A stretch of 64,000 nt of DNA from CAZAYP01 sp964489425 [NCBI: uncultured Verrucomicrobiota bacterium] (GTDB taxonomy: Bacteria; Verrucomicrobiota; Kiritimatiellia; RZYC01): NCBI GenBank assembly GCA_964489425.1, contig CAZAYP010000015.1:19450-83449 (forward strand), given 5' to 3'. Within the stretch, counting starts at the first letter, position 1; the number at the start of each line of letters is the position of its first letter. A program made the translations under genes and the position numbers. Below, piece by piece: positions 55,000-63,443 of the stretch. Under the pieces are notes generated by a model. That model searched no databases and was not told where the DNA came from. It worked only from the letters and a program-made list of their open reading frames with translations.

Positions 55000-56774
55000 G
55001 CGTCCGCGTGACCGGTCTCCCATTCCATGAGCGCCGCTGGTGGCTGCCGGCCCAACTGCTGGTGCTGGCGATCGCGGCCCTGGGCCCCTACCTGCCGGCC
55101 TTGACCTACGAGTGGGCCTACGACGACCTGGGCCAGCTGGTTGAAAACCCGTTTCTGCGCAACCCCGCCCGGGTCCGGGACGTCCTGCTGGGCCAGACCC
55201 TGGCCCGTGACTACGTGGTGAACGGCCGCCGGCCGCTGGTGCTCTTGAGCTACTTCACCGACCGCGCCCTGTGGGGATTGAACCCGGCTGGGTACCGGGC
55301 GACCAACCTGGCCTACCACCTGGGCGTGACGTGGGCGCTCTTTTTCCTCGCGCGGCGGCTGGCGCGCGGCGTGCTGCCGCACCCGGCCCGGGCAGACGCC
55401 CTGGCGATCCTGGCCGCCGCGCTGTTCGCGGCCCATCCGCTGCTGACCGAGGCCGTCCACGCGCCCGCGTTCCGGCCGGACGTGATGTGCGCATTGTTCA
55501 TGCTGGCGTACCTGCTGTGCGGCACGCGCGGCGCCGCGGGGTCCGGCGCCCGCCACGGCCTGCGGCTGGCCGGCCAGGCCGCGCTGCTCTGGCTGGCGCT
55601 GTGCGCCAAGGAATCCGCCGCCGTGGCCCCGGCGTTCCTGGTGGCGGCCTGGTGGTTTTTCCCGCGCGCCCGCCCAGGCGTGGCGCGCGGGGCGGCCGCG
55701 TTGGGCGTGGGCGGCGCCGTCATCCTGGCCTTTGCGGCCCTGGGCGCACAGAGCGGGTCGATCCAGGCGCTGACCTCCTCGTGGAACGGCCTGGCCCTGC
55801 TGCCGCCGGTGAACTGGTGGACCGCGCCCTGGCTGTGGCTGCGCTATGCTGGGCTGCTGCTGGCGCCCTGGCCGTTGAACATCGAGCGCCTGGTCACGCC
55901 GGTGACCGGCATGGGCGATTGGCGGTTTTGGGCCGGCGTGACGGCCATGGCCGCCGCCGTGGCCCTGGCCGCCGGCGGCCGCCGCCGCTGGCCGCTGGCC
56001 GGCTTCGGCCTGGGCTGGATCCTGCTGGCGTTCCTGCCGGTGGCCAACCTGGTGCCGTTGTTCAACCCCATGGCCGAGCGCTACGCCTACGTCATGGTGA
56101 GCGGGTTCACCCTGGCCGTGGCCGCGGTCATCCTGGGGCCCGCCTGGACCGGCCGCGCCTGGAAATGGATCCGCAACGCGGCGATCATGGGATTGTTCCT
56201 GGGCTACGCCGTGCTGACCACCGCGCGCCTCGAAGACTGGCGCACCAACACCGGCCTCTGGCGGGCGGCGCTCGACCACGAGCCGCGCAGCGCCCGGGCC
56301 CACGTCTGGATCGGGTTGGACCTGAAGCGCCAGGGCCGGCTGGACGAGGCCCTGCAGCGCTACCGCCTGGCCGAAGAGCTCAACCCCTGGGATGTCAGCG
56401 CCTTGATCAACCGCGCCATCCTGTTCGGCCAGCTGGGCGAGATAGCCGTGGCGGAACGCTGCCTGCGCACGGCCATTGCCCGCCGGCCGGACAAGGCCGA
56501 TGCCCACTGGAACCTGGTCGTGGCCCTGCAACTCCAGGGCCGCGACCGCGAAGCGCTGGACGAGCTGGACCGCACGTTGATCCTGGACCCCATGCACGTC
56601 GCCGCGCTGCGCGCGCGGATCGCCGAGCTGGCGGGCGCCGGCCACTACGCCGCGGCCCTGCGCGACGCCCAGCGGCTCCTGGACATTGATCCGCAGGATC
56701 CGGACGCTGTCCAGGCCAGCCGCAACCTGCACCGCCTCATGGCCGGGCCACGGCCGGCCACGGCCCAGCCATGA
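54996..56774 (+). CDS. Membrane glycosyltransferase-like protein with C-terminal TPRs (Tmtc-like)
   Basis: 592 residues from a GTG overlapping the previous stop. About ten hydrophobic segments in residues 15-400; the first periplasmic loop contains YEWAYDDLGQLVENPFLRNP, an acidic motif like those of PMT/Tmtc glycosyltransferases. TPR units occupy about 420-580 (AHVWIGLDLKRQGRLDEALQ and similar). Such proteins add sugars to exported proteins or polymers. Sitting inside a type II secretion gene set, it may modify secreted proteins; that link is inference from coupling only. Confidence 0.7.
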   Translation: MSVRVTGLPFHERRWWLPAQLLVLAIAALGPYLPALTYEWAYDDLGQLVENPFLRNPARVRDVLLGQTLARDYVVNGRRPLVLLSYFTDRALWGLNPAGYRATNLAYHLGVTWALFFLARRLARGVLPHPARADALAILAAALFAAHPLLTEAVHAPAFRPDVMCALFMLAYLLCGTRGAAGSGARHGLRLAGQAALLWLALCAKESAAVAPAFLVAAWWFFPRARPGVARGAAALGVGGAVILAFAALGAQSGSIQALTSSWNGLALLPPVNWWTAPWLWLRYAGLLLAPWPLNIERLVTPVTGMGDWRFWAGVTAMAAAVALAAGGRRRWPLAGFGLGWILLAFLPVANLVPLFNPMAERYAYVMVSGFTLAVAAVILGPAWTGRAWKWIRNAAIMGLFLGYAVLTTARLEDWRTNTGLWRAALDHEPRSARAHVWIGLDLKRQGRLDEALQRYRLAEELNPWDVSALINRAILFGQLGEIAVAERCLRTAIARRPDKADAHWNLVVALQLQGRDREALDELDRTLILDPMHVAALRARIAELAGAGHYAAALRDAQRLLDIDPQDPDAVQASRNLHRLMAGPRPATAQP

Positions 56775-57709
56775 TCAACCTTGACCCTTATCGCGCGTGT
56801 CGCTTGTGCCCCCGGGCCTGCGGGGTGGACCGCATTGCGGGCCGCACCGGACATTGCGGCGAAACCGCCACCTTGCGCCTGGCCCACTGGGGCCCGCATT
56901 TCGGCGAAGAGCCGCCGCTGAGCGGCACGCGCGGGTCAGGCACCCTCTTTTTCACCGGCTGCTCCTGCCGCTGTTTTTTTTGCCAGAACCACCAGATTTC
57001 GATGGAAGGCGAAGGCCGCCCCTGCTCCCCGGAACAGTTCCTGGCCGCGGCCCTGGATTTGATTGACCAGGGCGTCCACAACCTGAATTTCGTCACACCG
57101 GATCATTTCTGGCCGCACATCCGCGGCGTGGTCGGCGCGCTGCGCGCCGCCGGCGCCACGCTGCCCATGGTCATGAACGGGTCCGGCTACCACGACCCTG
57201 GGGTGGTCAACGAGATGGCCGACCACGCGGAGATTTTTCTGCCGGATTTCAAATTTGCGGATCCGGACCTGGCCCAGGCCTGCATGGGCGATGCGCGCTA
57301 CCCGGCCCTGGCCCTGGCCGCCATCGGCCGCATGGTGGAGCGCGTGGGGTTCATGCACCCCTGGGACCCGTCCGGCCGAGACGTTGCCCGGCAAGGGGTC
57401 CTGATCCGGCACCTGATCCTGCCCGGCCACGTGGACAACTCCCGCGAAGTGTTGCGCTTGATCCGGCGCGAATTTGGGCGGCTCATTCCGCTATCCCTCA
57501 TGCGCCAATACCGGCCCACGCCCCGCTGCCAGGATCGGGGCATGTTCGCGCGGCCGGTCACGCCGGAGGAGGCGCGCCGCGTGCTGGACGAAGCCATGGA
57601 CCTTGGATTTGAGCAAGTGTTCGCGCAGCTCGAAGGCGGGGATGTTGCGTTCCTGCCGGATTTCACTCAAAATCGCCCGTTCCAGGGCAACCCGGGCGGT
57701 GCGCCATGA
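56771..57709 (+). CDS. Radical SAM protein (PflA/COG1313-like)
   Basis: 312 residues; start overlaps the TPR gene stop (ATGA). N-terminal Cys residues (CRLCPRACGVDR) are followed by the radical SAM motif CX3CX2C in FFTGCSCRCFFCQNHQIS. NLNFVTPDHFWPHI and LPMVMNGSGYHD follow, then VLIRHLILPGHVDNS and MRQYRPTP. This layout matches uncharacterised pyruvate-formate-lyase-activase-like proteins. It probably creates a protein or substrate radical; the target is unknown. Confidence 0.85.
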   Translation: MINLDPYRACRLCPRACGVDRIAGRTGHCGETATLRLAHWGPHFGEEPPLSGTRGSGTLFFTGCSCRCFFCQNHQISMEGEGRPCSPEQFLAAALDLIDQGVHNLNFVTPDHFWPHIRGVVGALRAAGATLPMVMNGSGYHDPGVVNEMADHAEIFLPDFKFADPDLAQACMGDARYPALALAAIGRMVERVGFMHPWDPSGRDVARQGVLIRHLILPGHVDNSREVLRLIRREFGRLIPLSLMRQYRPTPRCQDRGMFARPVTPEEARRVLDEAMDLGFEQVFAQLEGGDVAFLPDFTQNRPFQGNPGGAP

Positions 57710-58176
57710 GTGAGCCGCGATGCATCCTGCGGGCCGAGAGCGGCCGCGAGTTTGCGGCCTTTGCCGTGGCCGTCTATGCCTTCGTGATGCGCACGCCGGA
57801 CGACGTGCTGCTGCTGCGCCGGCGCGGTGCCCGCGACTGGGAAGTGCCCAGCGGCGCGCTGGAAACCGGCGAAACGCCATTGGCCGGGCTGGCGCGCGAA
57901 CTGCGCGAGGAGTTGGGTCCGGCGGTCCAGTACCGTGTGCTGGGCCCGGTCCATGCCGGCGCGTTTGCCTTTGACCGCAGCATTCCCAACATGATCAGCA
58001 TCGGCTTCGCGGTGGAATACCTTGGGGGCGAGATCCAGCCCGGGGACGACATGGCCGGCGCCGAGTGGGCCTGGATGTCCGGGGATGAGGTGGCCGCCCG
58101 CGAGGACGTGGCCGTGCCGGCCGACCGCGCGCTGTTCCGCCGGGCGGCGGAGCTGATGCGGCACCTGCGGATCTGA
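57706..58176 (+). CDS. Nudix hydrolase
   Basis: 156 residues, start overlapping the radical SAM stop (ATGA). The Nudix box GX5EX7REUXEEXG is intact in GALETGETPLAGLARELREE-LG (about 50-71), binding Mg2+ for pyrophosphate hydrolysis. The substrate (nucleoside diphosphate derivative) cannot be inferred. Last gene of the coupled set starting with gspK. Confidence 0.9.
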   Translation: MSEPRCILRAESGREFAAFAVAVYAFVMRTPDDVLLLRRRGARDWEVPSGALETGETPLAGLARELREELGPAVQYRVLGPVHAGAFAFDRSIPNMISIGFAVEYLGGEIQPGDDMAGAEWAWMSGDEVAAREDVAVPADRALFRRAAELMRHLRI

Positions 58177-58180
58177 ACGC

Positions 58181-58209
58181 TTGTCGAATGCGGTTTGGTG
58201 CGCCATACT
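58181..58209 (+). promoter_or_regulatory. Sigma70-like promoter
   Basis: TTGTCG (58181-58186), a 17-base spacer and CATACT (58204-58209), only 9 bases before the ATG at 58219, so a transcript would have almost no leader. Confidence 0.35.
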
Positions 58210-58218
58210 CCGCTCACC

Positions 58219-58476
58219 ATGAACGAAGCAGGTCGCAAAATCGTGGCCACGGTGGTGGTGCTGGCGGCCGGGGCCATGTTGGTCACGGCCGCGGTGAAAA
58301 AAACGCGGGTGTATGACCGGGAAACCGAGCAGTACGGCCTGGCTGCGTTCAGCCGCGTGTCGGACGCGCAGATGGTTTACAACAGCACGTTCAGCGGCAT
58401 CGTGCGCCGCGACGGCAAACTGTATTTCACCTACGACCGCGCGCGCCTGAGCGGCAAACAGACCTGCCCTACCTGA
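58219..58476 (+). CDS. Small membrane-anchored hypothetical protein
   Basis: 85 residues from ATG 58219. One N-terminal membrane segment (IVATVVVLAAGAMLVTAAV), then a short soluble tail (YDRETEQYGLAAFSRVSDAQ...). No known motif. It follows the Nudix gene by about 40 bases. Function unknown. Confidence 0.45.
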   Translation: MNEAGRKIVATVVVLAAGAMLVTAAVKKTRVYDRETEQYGLAAFSRVSDAQMVYNSTFSGIVRRDGKLYFTYDRARLSGKQTCPT

Positions 58477-58638
58477 ATGTAGCCTGCCGGCTGCCATGGC
58501 GGCAGTCTTCCTCCCTACATATCGGCATTTTTTTGCCGCCGCTTAACAAAAAACAGGAAACCCACTATAGTAGTGGTTATATTTGGTGGACGAACAACTC
58601 CACGGATCGGTGTTGTGTTCCGCACGGACGCTTGGGCA

Positions 58639-58664
58639 CATCCTGCTTAGCAGGATGGAGGAAG
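58639..58664 (+). promoter_or_regulatory. Hairpin touching a ribosome-binding site
   Basis: The perfect inverted repeat CATCCTGC-TTA-GCAGGATG (58639-58657) is directly followed by the ribosome site GGAGGAAG and ATG 58666. If folded, it would abut or partly mask the ribosome site of the small ORF downstream. Confidence 0.4.
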
Positions 58665-58665
58665 T

Positions 58666-58890
58666 ATGGTAACGCATTCTGCAGGGCGGATCGTGCTGCC
58701 GTTTTATACGAATTTCGATCCGGTGTTCGACCAGATGGCAGCCCTTGCCAATCGACCGAGCCGCCTGCTTCAAACCAATGCGGCCTTCGTTTCCTTCTCG
58801 CGGGCGGTCAGTCTACACATCGAACCGCGGCGATTAGAGCACATCTTGGCGGACTCCCCGCTCGGGCAGCACGTGCGCATCCACGCCTGA
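58666..58890 (+). CDS. Small hypothetical protein
   Basis: 74 residues with GGAGGAAG directly upstream of the ATG (spacing short, 1-3). The sequence (MVTHSAGRIVLPFYTNFDPV... ) has no membrane helix and no recognised motif. Kept because of the ribosome site and preceding hairpin; could be non-coding. Confidence 0.3.
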   Translation: MVTHSAGRIVLPFYTNFDPVFDQMAALANRPSRLLQTNAAFVSFSRAVSLHIEPRRLEHILADSPLGQHVRIHA

Positions 58891-58981
58891 ACTGCCAACG
58901 CTCCGCAACCGTCCGCCACGCCCGTCTGGCGCCTTGGCTATAACTGGATGGCGGGCAACACCAGTTCCGCTTGCCCTTGGG

Positions 58982-59329
58982 TCAACCCAGGGTGCGCCCG
59001 TTCCAGCCCCACGCAGAACCCGGCACGTCGGTGAAGTTCATGAAGATCCGTTCCGGGGCCAACCCCAGGGTATCGTGCAGCAGGCCGCTGATCTGCTCCG
59101 CCAGTTTGTAGGTGTTGCCCGAGCCCAACCCGCCGATGCTGCGCAAGTCCACAAACGCCGCCGGGTCGCGCGCGCCGGCCATGGACATGGCTGCCGGCGC
59201 CAGGCTGGTCATGACATAGTCTTCCGGTTTGCCGATCACCTGCACGGCGATCTTGGTCAATCCCGCCAGAAGGGCCTTGCGCTGGTCGTCGCTGAACGGC
59301 GCGGACGTTTCCACACGAATGAAGGGCAT
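58982..59329 (-). CDS. MIF/tautomerase-superfamily protein
   Basis: 115 residues, AAGGAG 8 bases before the ATG. Pro2, the catalytic base exposed after Met removal, is present (MPFIRVETSAPFS). SIGGLGSGNTYKLAEQISGL and PERIFMNFTDVPGSAWGWNG are typical of macrophage-migration-inhibitory-factor-like tautomerases. Expected keto-enol tautomerase activity; the physiological substrate is unknown. Transcribed divergently from the thiolase operon. Confidence 0.88.
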   Translation of the reverse strand: MPFIRVETSAPFSDDQRKALLAGLTKIAVQVIGKPEDYVMTSLAPAAMSMAGARDPAAFVDLRSIGGLGSGNTYKLAEQISGLLHDTLGLAPERIFMNFTDVPGSAWGWNGRTLG

Positions 59330-59437
59330 GGTTGGTTCTCCTTGTTCAGTTGCCTTGGCCCATTACTACCACGCGCGGGCGGGCCGCGCAAGGCCCGCCC
59401 ACGCGCTCATTCGGTGTTGATTCTGCGCCGAATCTAC

Positions 59438-59466
59438 TTGCCGCGGCCAGTGCCCAAGAGTAGATT
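59438..59466 (+). promoter_or_regulatory. Sigma70-like promoter of the thiolase operon
   Basis: TTGCCG (59438-59443), a 17-base spacer and TAGATT (59461-59466), 41 bases before ATG 59507, with AGGAGG 8 bases before that ATG. Confidence 0.45.
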
Positions 59467-59506
59467 GTGTACCGTGTTGTTGTCATTATAAAAGGAGGAA
59501 GTAAGA

Positions 59507-60256
59507 ATGGCTGTCGATATGGAAAAAATCCTGAGGCCGGTGGACACGCCGGTGCCTCTGTTCCCGCCCAAGATCATGCGGGTGGCGAGCGGCGAAGACA
59601 TGGTAATCCGGCAGATCACGCGCGAGGAAGTTCCTCAAATTCTGCCTCATATCAGGCCCTTGCTGGATGTGGAGCGCGACTATTACGACATCGTTTCCGC
59701 ACGCGTGTATGCCGAATTGCTGGCGTACTACCGCTACCGCGTTCAGGACGAGTACGTCCTGGTGGCGCAAATCGATGGCGAGTTGTGCGCCGTCGTAAAC
59801 GGCCGATTTGTGAACAAGGACGTGGGCATGTCCTACCATACCCTGGCGCTGCGGCGCGGGCTGCGCCTGGGCGCGCACTCCTTCGCGGCCAAGATGGAGT
59901 ATCACATGGACATCGTCGGCCAGAAGGAAGTCCTGATCGTGGCCGAGTCGCCCATCGGGTTCCGGCGCTGGATGATTGAATACGGCCTCGAAAAACGCTT
60001 TGAAGTGTGGCATGAACTGGGCGGCGTGCCGTCTTGGGCGCTCACCAAGGCCATCTTCGACAAGGCGCGCGATACGCTCGTGGTCGGCCGCCGGCCCGTG
60101 CCCGAGAAAATTCTCAAGAAAGCCCAGGCGGCCATCCTGCCGCCCTCCAACCCGCCCAAGCCGCCGCCCGACCTGCTCGCGGCCACCCGCGAAATGGGCG
60201 ACTCCACCGGCACCGCGCTGCTCCTGCAGCGCTGGAAACAGGAAGGGACGGTGTAA
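59507..60256 (+). CDS. Possible GNAT-like protein, first gene of the thiolase operon
   Basis: 249 residues. Not firmly recognised. VIRQITREEVPQILPHIRPL, YVLVAQIDGELCAVVNGRFV and LRLGAHSFAAKMEYHMDIVG suggest an acetyltransferase (GNAT) alpha/beta fold, but the acetyl-CoA loop is not clear. The C-terminal tail is rich in Pro and Lys. A strong ribosome site and 2-base spacing to the thiolase gene indicate shared expression and probably a shared acyl-CoA pathway. Confidence 0.5.
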   Translation: MAVDMEKILRPVDTPVPLFPPKIMRVASGEDMVIRQITREEVPQILPHIRPLLDVERDYYDIVSARVYAELLAYYRYRVQDEYVLVAQIDGELCAVVNGRFVNKDVGMSYHTLALRRGLRLGAHSFAAKMEYHMDIVGQKEVLIVAESPIGFRRWMIEYGLEKRFEVWHELGGVPSWALTKAIFDKARDTLVVGRRPVPEKILKKAQAAILPPSNPPKPPPDLLAATREMGDSTGTALLLQRWKQEGTV

Positions 60257-60258
60257 TC

Positions 60259-61434
60259 ATGCGCGAAGTTTATGCGATCGGCATTGGCATCACGAGCTTC
60301 TCGCGGCTGGAATACCCCCTGGTCGAAATCGCCTGTTACCCGGCCATGGTGGCCATGAAAGACGCCGGCATCACCAAGGTTGATCACGTCTTCGTGGCGA
60401 ACATGAGCTCGGGCCGCTTGAACAGCCAGGTGGCCTTGTGCAGCGCGGTGGTCGACAGCCTGAGCCTGTGCCCGATCGGCGCGGAGACCATTGAAAATGG
60501 CCCGGCCTCGGGTGCCTCCGCCATCAAAACCGGATTCATGGCCGTGGCGTCCGGCCTGCACGACGTGGTGCTGGTCACCGCCGCCGAGCGCATGCGCGCG
60601 GTGAACAACCTGGAGGCCACGGATTGCGTGGCCACCATGGCGCACCCGCAGGCGGAATACATCTACGGCGTGACCCTGCCGTCCCTGGCCGGCATGTTCA
60701 CCCGGCTGTACATGGAAAAATACGGCGTCACCTCCCGGCACCTGGCCATGGTGGCGGTGAAGAACCATGGCAACGCCATGCTGAACAAGTTCGCCCACCT
60801 GCACCAGCCGATCACCGTGGAAGCGATCCTGGACTCGCCGGAAGCCATGACCAACAACCCGTTCGTGGCGGATCCGTTGCGGTTCTTCGACTGCTGCCCG
60901 GTTTCTGACGGCGGCGCGGCGATCATCCTGGCCTCGGCGGACGTGGCCAAGAAGATCAAGCGGCCCAAGATCCGGCTGTCGGGCGTAGGCCAGGCCACGG
61001 ATACGCACGCGGTGCACGAGCGCGAGAATCCGACGGACCTGCTCGCGGTGCGCCTGGCGGCGGCCCAGTCCATGAAGATGGCCGGGGTCAAGCCGTCGGA
61101 CGTGAGCGTCGCCGAACTGCATGATGCGTTCACCATCCTCGAGATCGTCGAGAGCGAGGAAGTGGGCTTCTTCAAGAAAGGCGAAGGCCACATCGCCCTG
61201 GAAAAGGGCCTGACCAAGCTGGACGGCAAGATCCCGATCAACACCTCCGGCGGCCTGAAAGGCAAGGGCCACCCGGTCGGCGCCACGGGCGTGGGCCAGG
61301 CGCACGAAATCGTCTCCCAGTTGCGCGGCGAGGCCGGCAAGCGGCAGGTCAAGAACGCCAAGGTGGGCTTCACCTGCAACTTCGGCGGCTTCGGCAACAA
61401 CGTGGTATGTCTCACCTTCACGAGGGAGGACTAA
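60259..61434 (+). CDS. Thiolase-fold protein lacking the nucleophilic cysteine
   Basis: 391 residues of the thiolase / SCP-x / archaeal-type family. Conserved: His288 in AELHDAF, His338 in GKGHPVGATG and a C-terminal Cys373 in TCNFGGFG. In the segment that holds the acyl-accepting Cys (normally like EAACASG), this protein reads IENGPASGASAI, with Pro82 in its place. It therefore should not form the usual acyl-enzyme. Cys-less thiolase-like proteins that need a DUF35 partner include the retro-aldolase Ltp2. The DUF35 gene follows by 3 bases. Probable role: C-C bond cleavage or formation on a CoA thioester by a non-classical route. Confidence 0.85.
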   Translation: MREVYAIGIGITSFSRLEYPLVEIACYPAMVAMKDAGITKVDHVFVANMSSGRLNSQVALCSAVVDSLSLCPIGAETIENGPASGASAIKTGFMAVASGLHDVVLVTAAERMRAVNNLEATDCVATMAHPQAEYIYGVTLPSLAGMFTRLYMEKYGVTSRHLAMVAVKNHGNAMLNKFAHLHQPITVEAILDSPEAMTNNPFVADPLRFFDCCPVSDGGAAIILASADVAKKIKRPKIRLSGVGQATDTHAVHERENPTDLLAVRLAAAQSMKMAGVKPSDVSVAELHDAFTILEIVESEEVGFFKKGEGHIALEKGLTKLDGKIPINTSGGLKGKGHPVGATGVGQAHEIVSQLRGEAGKRQVKNAKVGFTCNFGGFGNNVVCLTFTRED

Positions 61435-61437
61435 GTC

Positions 61438-61785
61438 ATGACGCTGAATATCATCGCTTACAAGTGCAAGAAATGCGGCCAGTTGCATTACCCCTACCGC
61501 ATGGTGTGCAAGAAGTGCCATGATAACGAGATGTTCGGGTTCGAGCCCGTGCCGCTGCCCAAAAAAGGCAAGCTGCTGACGTACACGACGGTCTACACCC
61601 TGCCGGCGGACTTCAATGTCGCCACGCTGGGCCTGGGCATCGTGGAGTTGGAAAATGGCATGCGCATCACCGGCCAGATCAACATCCCCAAGCCCAAGAC
61701 GGGCATGGCGGTGGAAGGCCAGATCGAAACCGTGCGCAAAGGCGAGTACAAGAAGAATCTGGGCATCGTGTTCTATCCGGCATGA
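61438..61785 (+). CDS. DUF35 (Zn-ribbon/OB-fold) acyl-CoA-associated protein
   Basis: 115 residues. The N-terminal zinc ribbon has two Cys pairs (YKCKKCGQ and VCKKCHD); the rest is an OB fold (GKLLTYTTVYTLPADFN, LGLGIVELENGMRITGQINI). DUF35 proteins bind acyl-CoA and form complexes with thiolase-like enzymes such as archaeal acetoacetyl-CoA thiolase and Ltp2. Its gene lies 3 bases after the thiolase and overlaps the next gene, strongly suggesting a complex with the Cys-less thiolase. Confidence 0.88.
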   Translation: MTLNIIAYKCKKCGQLHYPYRMVCKKCHDNEMFGFEPVPLPKKGKLLTYTTVYTLPADFNVATLGLGIVELENGMRITGQINIPKPKTGMAVEGQIETVRKGEYKKNLGIVFYPA

Positions 61786-62603
61786 TGCTCCGCAGCGTGG
61801 GCGACGCAGTCCTGCCCGGGGCGTACACCCTCCAGGCCGCTTACCGCCGCGCGCTGCATTACCGCCGCGGAGAAGACTGGGTCTTTCTCGTGGCGGATGA
61901 GTTGGGCCGGGGGCCGTTGAATATCACGTTCAGCGGCCCCCGGCTGTTTTCCGTCCCGGAGATCACGCTCACCCCGGAGAGCCTGCAGGCCGACCATCGC
62001 GTGTATTCCCTGGCCCGGGCCGTGCGCTACGATTCGCGGCTGGCCCTGCCGCTGCCGGTGCCGCCAGGCCGCTGGCGCGCGCGCCTGCGCCGGTTCCGGA
62101 CGGAGGTCCTGGCCCACGCCCATCCGCTAAGCCTGGCCTGCCTGCTGGATCCGGACCGCGCCGCCGCGTTCCAATCGACGTTTGAGCAAGCTTTGCTGCG
62201 CCGGGTACAGACGGGCGCGATGGCGCTGGAGCGGGGCCAATGGACTCCAGCCGCCGGCGCCTTCAAGGGCTGCGGCCGCGGTTCCACCCCCGCGGGAGAC
62301 GACTTGCTGGCCGGCCTCCTGCTGGGGTGGCACGTGGCCGTGGCGCTGGGCCGCGCGGACCTGCTGCCGGCGATCGCCAGGATCTACCGCGCCGCGCTGG
62401 GCGCCAACCCCCTGAGCAACGCCTATCTCACCCAGGCCCATGCGGGCCGGTTCCCGCAGCATCTCAAGCAGGCCGTGGAATCAATCCTCTACGGCCCGGC
62501 CCGCGCGCTGCCGCGGCGGGCGGAAAAGGTGTTGTCGGCCGGCGCCACGTCCGGCGCCGACCTGGCCACAGGCTTGATCCTGGGCCTGAAGTTATTGGCA
62601 TAG
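61782..62603 (+). CDS. DUF2877 / AllH-like protein
   Basis: 273 residues; the ATG overlaps the DUF35 stop (ATGA). The family signature GCGRGSTPAGDD (about 163-174), LGANPLSNAYLTQAHAGRFP and SAGATSGADLATGLILGLKL identify DUF2877, which includes AllH, a subunit of oxamate carbamoyltransferase in allantoin breakdown. No other allantoin gene is present. It may be a general carboxylate or carbamoyl-handling component of this operon. Confidence 0.75.
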   Translation: MMLRSVGDAVLPGAYTLQAAYRRALHYRRGEDWVFLVADELGRGPLNITFSGPRLFSVPEITLTPESLQADHRVYSLARAVRYDSRLALPLPVPPGRWRARLRRFRTEVLAHAHPLSLACLLDPDRAAAFQSTFEQALLRRVQTGAMALERGQWTPAAGAFKGCGRGSTPAGDDLLAGLLLGWHVAVALGRADLLPAIARIYRAALGANPLSNAYLTQAHAGRFPQHLKQAVESILYGPARALPRRAEKVLSAGATSGADLATGLILGLKLLA

Positions 62604-62709
62604 CTGCTGCCTAATTCTGCCACTTGCTGCAGCGCAGCCCGCGGCGACCATCGATGAAATAAACCATCCAAGAACCATATCAACGATGCAAGCCCCCCAT
62701 TTCGTGTTT

Positions 62710-62823
62710 TTAAAAATTGGGGCGCAGCTGTGATTGGGTGAGGGTTTGCCGTTCCATAAGCAGACTATCCATCTGGAACTCAAGAAGCTGGGAACGGAGT
62801 TTGAGATTCTCGTAGACCGTCAT
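62710..62823 (-). CDS. Possible 37-residue protein
   Basis: ATG 62823 to TAA: MTVYENLKLRSQLLEFQMDS..., a single amphipathic helix. No clear ribosome site; function unknown. It could be a remnant. Confidence 0.25.
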   Translation of the reverse strand: MTVYENLKLRSQLLEFQMDSLLMERQTLTQSQLRPNF

Positions 62824-62928
62824 GGATCGGCATGGTTTTCCGGCTCATCCAAAAAGTTCCTGTCTGAATGACCGGACGATAACTGCGACCGCCACGGGTT
62901 GGCAGCATGATTCCCGGAGCGGATGGTT

Positions 62929-63074
62929 CACCACGAAGGTCACGAAGATCACGGAGGCAGAGCCGGAAAGCTTAACAGGATGAACCGGAGATTCAAGAAA
63001 CAGAGCCGGTTGGAGATATAAGGATTCCGGCGCGGATCCCGGTCTTCTTCGTGGTCTTCGTGACCTTCGTGGTG
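62929..63074. repeat. Dispersed 'CACGAAGGTCACGAAG' inverted repeat
   Basis: Arms CACCACGAAGGTCACGAAGA (62929-62948) and its exact reverse complement (63055-63074), 106 bases apart. The same architecture as the elements at 9518 and 12170. Confidence 0.65.
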
Positions 63075-63443
63075 GAACAATTCTGAGATGATTTCGGCGG
63101 TGTGCGACTGGAAGAAGAGCAACAACCACGGATGGACGCGGATGTGAATCGGGGCAGGTAGCGGCGTCAAGCCGCCGCTCCAAAAAACACGCAGCAGAAA
63201 ACCCCTGCGGAGCGGCCTTGCGCGCCGGCTGGGGCCCAGGTGACCGTCAAGGTTGACATCGCCCTGAAAAATGTTTTCAATGTGCCTCATGGATGTAAAC
63301 CGTCTTGGATACAGCGAACGGCACGCAGCCAGGATTCAAGCTGTTGCCATGCGTCCGGCGCTGGGTACGCCAATTCCGATTTGTCCCTGCCAAAATCCCG
63401 AAACATCTTAGCGGGATAGGCAGTTACGGCGGTGCCAAATCCT

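Larger units (their letters stand above)
62604..63443. other. Gene-poor region with dispersed repeats
   Basis: Only a 37-codon minus frame (62710-62823) looks possibly coding. The stretch contains the 20-base perfect inverted repeat at 62929-63074, a copy of the 'CCACGGATGG...GTGAATCGGGG' repeat (about 63123-63155) and the short hairpin GCGGC-gtcaa-GCCGC (about 63161-63175). Confidence 0.5.

Noticed and set aside
63250-63285. TTGACA-17-TTCAAT promoter-like sequence
   Set aside because: No supported gene follows on the plus strand within 500 bases.
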